DNA from: Sideroxydans sp.
Lineage (GTDB): Bacteria; Pseudomonadota; Gammaproteobacteria; Burkholderiales; Gallionellaceae
Assembly (NCBI GenBank): GCA_030823965.1
Contig: JAVBYP010000225.1
Span: forward strand, 1 to 7,274
DNA length: 7,274 nt
Direction of reading: 5' to 3'
In this document: positions 5,733 through 7,274 of the stretch, in pieces
Numbering within the stretch: the stretch's first letter is position 1
Layout of the letters: every line of letters begins with the position of its first letter
Notes under the pieces: model-generated
The model's input: the letters and a program-made list of their open reading frames with translations, nothing else
Told to the model about the DNA's origin: nothing
The model's database searches: none
Made by a program: the position numbers and the translations under genes

Positions 5733-6290
5733 TTATTTGCGCAGGATTCTACCATCCGACCATGCACGGATCGTCGAAGGTTGCTTGCGTTTACCCACTC
5801 TGCCGCGCAGTACCCACACTTTTCTTCCGAATAAGCGCTGGCACTCGGCATAGGTCTTCGCGGGGCGACATCCGCCACGGTTCGCACTGGTGGAAACCAG
5901 AGCACTTCCCGCCTCACGACAAAGTCGTTTTGCAAGCGGATGTGCGGTGAGGCGCACCGCGAGTGTGTCGTGATCTCCGCGCAACCAGCGCGGTGCGGAA
6001 TCTTTGACGGGCATCAGATAGGTGACTGCTTGCGCACCATCGTGCTGCAATTTGGCTTGCTCGTTCGAGGTGAGTGGCTTTAAGTAACGCGCGACTTGAG
6101 CATACTGCGACGCGATGAGGATTAGACCTTTGCGTTGCGGACGTTGCTTGAGCTTGAGGATGCGATGAACAGCCTTGCGATTGCTCGGATCACACCCCAA
6201 GCCGAAACACGACTCGGTCGGATAAGCGATGAGACCACCGCGTCTGAGGTGGGCAGCAAGTCTTCTAGATGGGCAGGATGTGCGCAACAA
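5733..6290 (-). CDS. tsaC: Threonylcarbamoyl-AMP synthase (YrdC/Sua5 domain)
   Basis: 185-residue single-domain YrdC protein, like E. coli TsaC (190 residues). It makes threonylcarbamoyl-AMP from threonine, bicarbonate and ATP, the first step of t6A37 formation on ANN-decoding tRNAs. Seen: [16 protein letters not shown] at 20-35, [16 protein letters not shown] at 45-60 with K48, R50 and K54, PRWLRG then [16 protein letters not shown] at 133-137 and PSTIR near 171-175. The usual WPGPVT motif is degraded to DGAQAVT (84-90). Start is TTG at 6290 (a second TTG is the next codon); no in-frame ATG lies between the upstream stop and the conserved region, and this start gives the same 19-20 residue lead-in as E. 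coli. No clear Shine-Dalgarno; it is 23 bases after the purD stop, so coupling to purD is plausible. Confidence 0.9.
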   Translation of the reverse strand: MLRTSCPSRRLAAHLRRGGLIAYPTESCFGLGCDPSNRKAVHRILKLKQRPQRKGLILIASQYAQVARYLKPLTSNEQAKLQHDGAQAVTYLMPVKDSAPRWLRGDHDTLAVRLTAHPLAKRLCREAGSALVSTSANRGGCRPAKTYAECQRLFGRKVWVLRGRVGKRKQPSTIRAWSDGRILRK

Positions 6291-6313
6291 CTTTTGTCGT
6301 CGAACGATCGGCT

Positions 6314-7274
6314 TTATTTCCTGCCGATGGCGCGATAGCCGATGTCACGCCTCATCTGCTGTCCATCGAAATGGATAGCGTCAGCAAACTCATAAGCACG
6401 GTTCTGCGCCTGCTTCACCATGTCACCCAGCGCGACGACGCACAACACGCGGCCACCACTGGTGACGACTTTGCCATCTTGCATGGTCGTACCAGCATGG
6501 AACACGTGACCGTCTTCCAGTTTCTTCGGCAAGCCAGTGATGACATCACCTTTGCGCGGTGTGTCAGGATAGTTCGCGGCGGCCATCACCACACCTAGCG
6601 CAGTGCGCCTATCCCACTCCGCTTCCACCTTGTCCAAAGTGCCATTCACGGCATGTTCGACGATGGTGGAGAAGTCGCTCTTCAATCGCAGCATGATGGG
6701 TTGCGTCTCGGGGTCACCCATGCGGCAGTTGAATTCCAATACTTTGAGACTGCCATCGGGCGAGATCATCAGGCCGGCGTACAAGAAGCCGGTGTAAGTG
6801 ATACCTTCGCTTTCCATGCCGCGCATGACGGGCTGGATGACTTCGCGCAACACGCGCGCATGAATCTCTGGTGTGACGACAGGCGCGGGCGAATATGCAC
6901 CCATGCCCCCCGTGTTGGGACCGTTGTCGCCATCGAGCAAGCGCTTGTGGTCTTGGCTGGTCGCCATCGCCAACACATTCTTGCCGTCGGCCATCACGAT
7001 GAAACTAGCCTCCTCGCCTGCGAGGAATTCTTCGATGACCACGCGCGCACCTGCATCGCCCAACTTGTTGTCTGACAGCATCATGTCGATGGCGTCGAAC
7101 GCTTCCTGCTTGCTCATCGCTACGACCACGCCTTTACCGGCGGCAAGACCATCGGCCTTGATGACGATCGGAGCACCATGTTTCTCGACGTAAGCCTTCG
7201 CGGGAGCGATCTCGCTGAACGTCTCGAAGAATGCAGTGGGGATGTTGTGGCGCGTCATGAAACGTTTGGCGAAA
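6314..7274 (-). CDS. purD: Phosphoribosylamine-glycine ligase (GARS), N-terminus outside window
   Basis: C-terminal 319 residues or so of PurD, the ATP-grasp enzyme that joins glycine to 5-phosphoribosylamine in purine synthesis. The frame is open to the window edge: FAKRF precedes the Met at 7258, so that Met is internal. About 105-110 N-terminal residues (full length about 429 in E. coli) are missing. Seen: the ATP-grasp lysine loop KADGLAAGKGV, EEFLAGEEAS, SQDHKRLLDGDNGPNTGGMG, and the PurD signature EFNCRMGDPETQ. The C-terminal barrel-like domain then runs to the normal end. It is the first gene seen of the purD-tsaC-hemF-methyltransferase run; its promoter lies outside the window. Confidence 0.97.
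   Translation of the reverse strand, partial: FAKRFMTRHNIPTAFFETFSEIAPAKAYVEKHGAPIVIKADGLAAGKGVVVAMSKQEAFDAIDMMLSDNKLGDAGARVVIEEFLAGEEASFIVMADGKNVLAMATSQDHKRLLDGDNGPNTGGMGAYSPAPVVTPEIHARVLREVIQPVMRGMESEGITYTGFLYAGLMISPDGSLKVLEFNCRMGDPETQPIMLRLKSDFSTIVEHAVNGTLDKVEAEWDRRTALGVVMAAANYPDTPRKGDVITGLPKKLEDGHVFHAGTTMQDGKVVTSGGRVLCVVALGDMVKQAQNRAYEFADAIHFDGQQMRRDIGYRAIGRK

Overview
The window holds nine protein genes in three transcription blocks and almost no spare DNA. G+C is fairly high with a G/C-rich third codon position. Gene content and protein style (E. coli-like OxyR, TsaC, HemF and PurD beside a Pseudomonas-like rubredoxin reductase) point to a proteobacterium. My best guess is a betaproteobacterium, possibly a microaerophilic lineage such as the Gallionellaceae/Nitrosomonadales; that placement is inference. 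No tRNA, rRNA, mobile element, CRISPR array or phage gene is visible.

Block 1 (27-2430, minus strand) looks like a four-gene peroxide and iron defence operon, read in this order: rubrerythrin without its own rubredoxin domain, a 54-residue stand-alone rubredoxin, an FAD/NADH-dependent rubredoxin reductase, and a Dps ferritin-like protein. Gaps are 28, 18 and 48 bases, and each gene has a good Shine-Dalgarno. Together they form a plausible complete chain: NAD(P)H -> reductase -> rubredoxin -> rubrerythrin -> H2O2, with Dps using Fe2+ and H2O2 while storing iron.

Block 2 (2620-4151, plus strand) is read divergently. It begins with oxyR, whose redox cysteines fall exactly at the E. coli positions 199 and 208, and is followed 2 bases later by a SAM-dependent methyltransferase of unknown target. 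The 189-base region between the divergent genes carries a consensus TATAAT box inside a perfect 6-5-6 dyad of LysR-box type, a good candidate for the OxyR switch for both directions.

Block 3 (4148-7274, minus strand) is a tightly packed metabolic run: purD (its N-terminus lies beyond the window), tsaC/yrdC (t6A tRNA modification, TTG start), hemF (aerobic coproporphyrinogen III oxidase) and a second, unrelated SAM methyltransferase. Gaps are 23, 23 and 17 bases. Blocks 2 and 3 converge and overlap by 4 bases: their TAG stops share one CTAG palindrome.

The part most worth following up is block 1 with its regulator: a split, anaerobe-style rubrerythrin pathway placed under a proteobacterial OxyR and joined to Dps.
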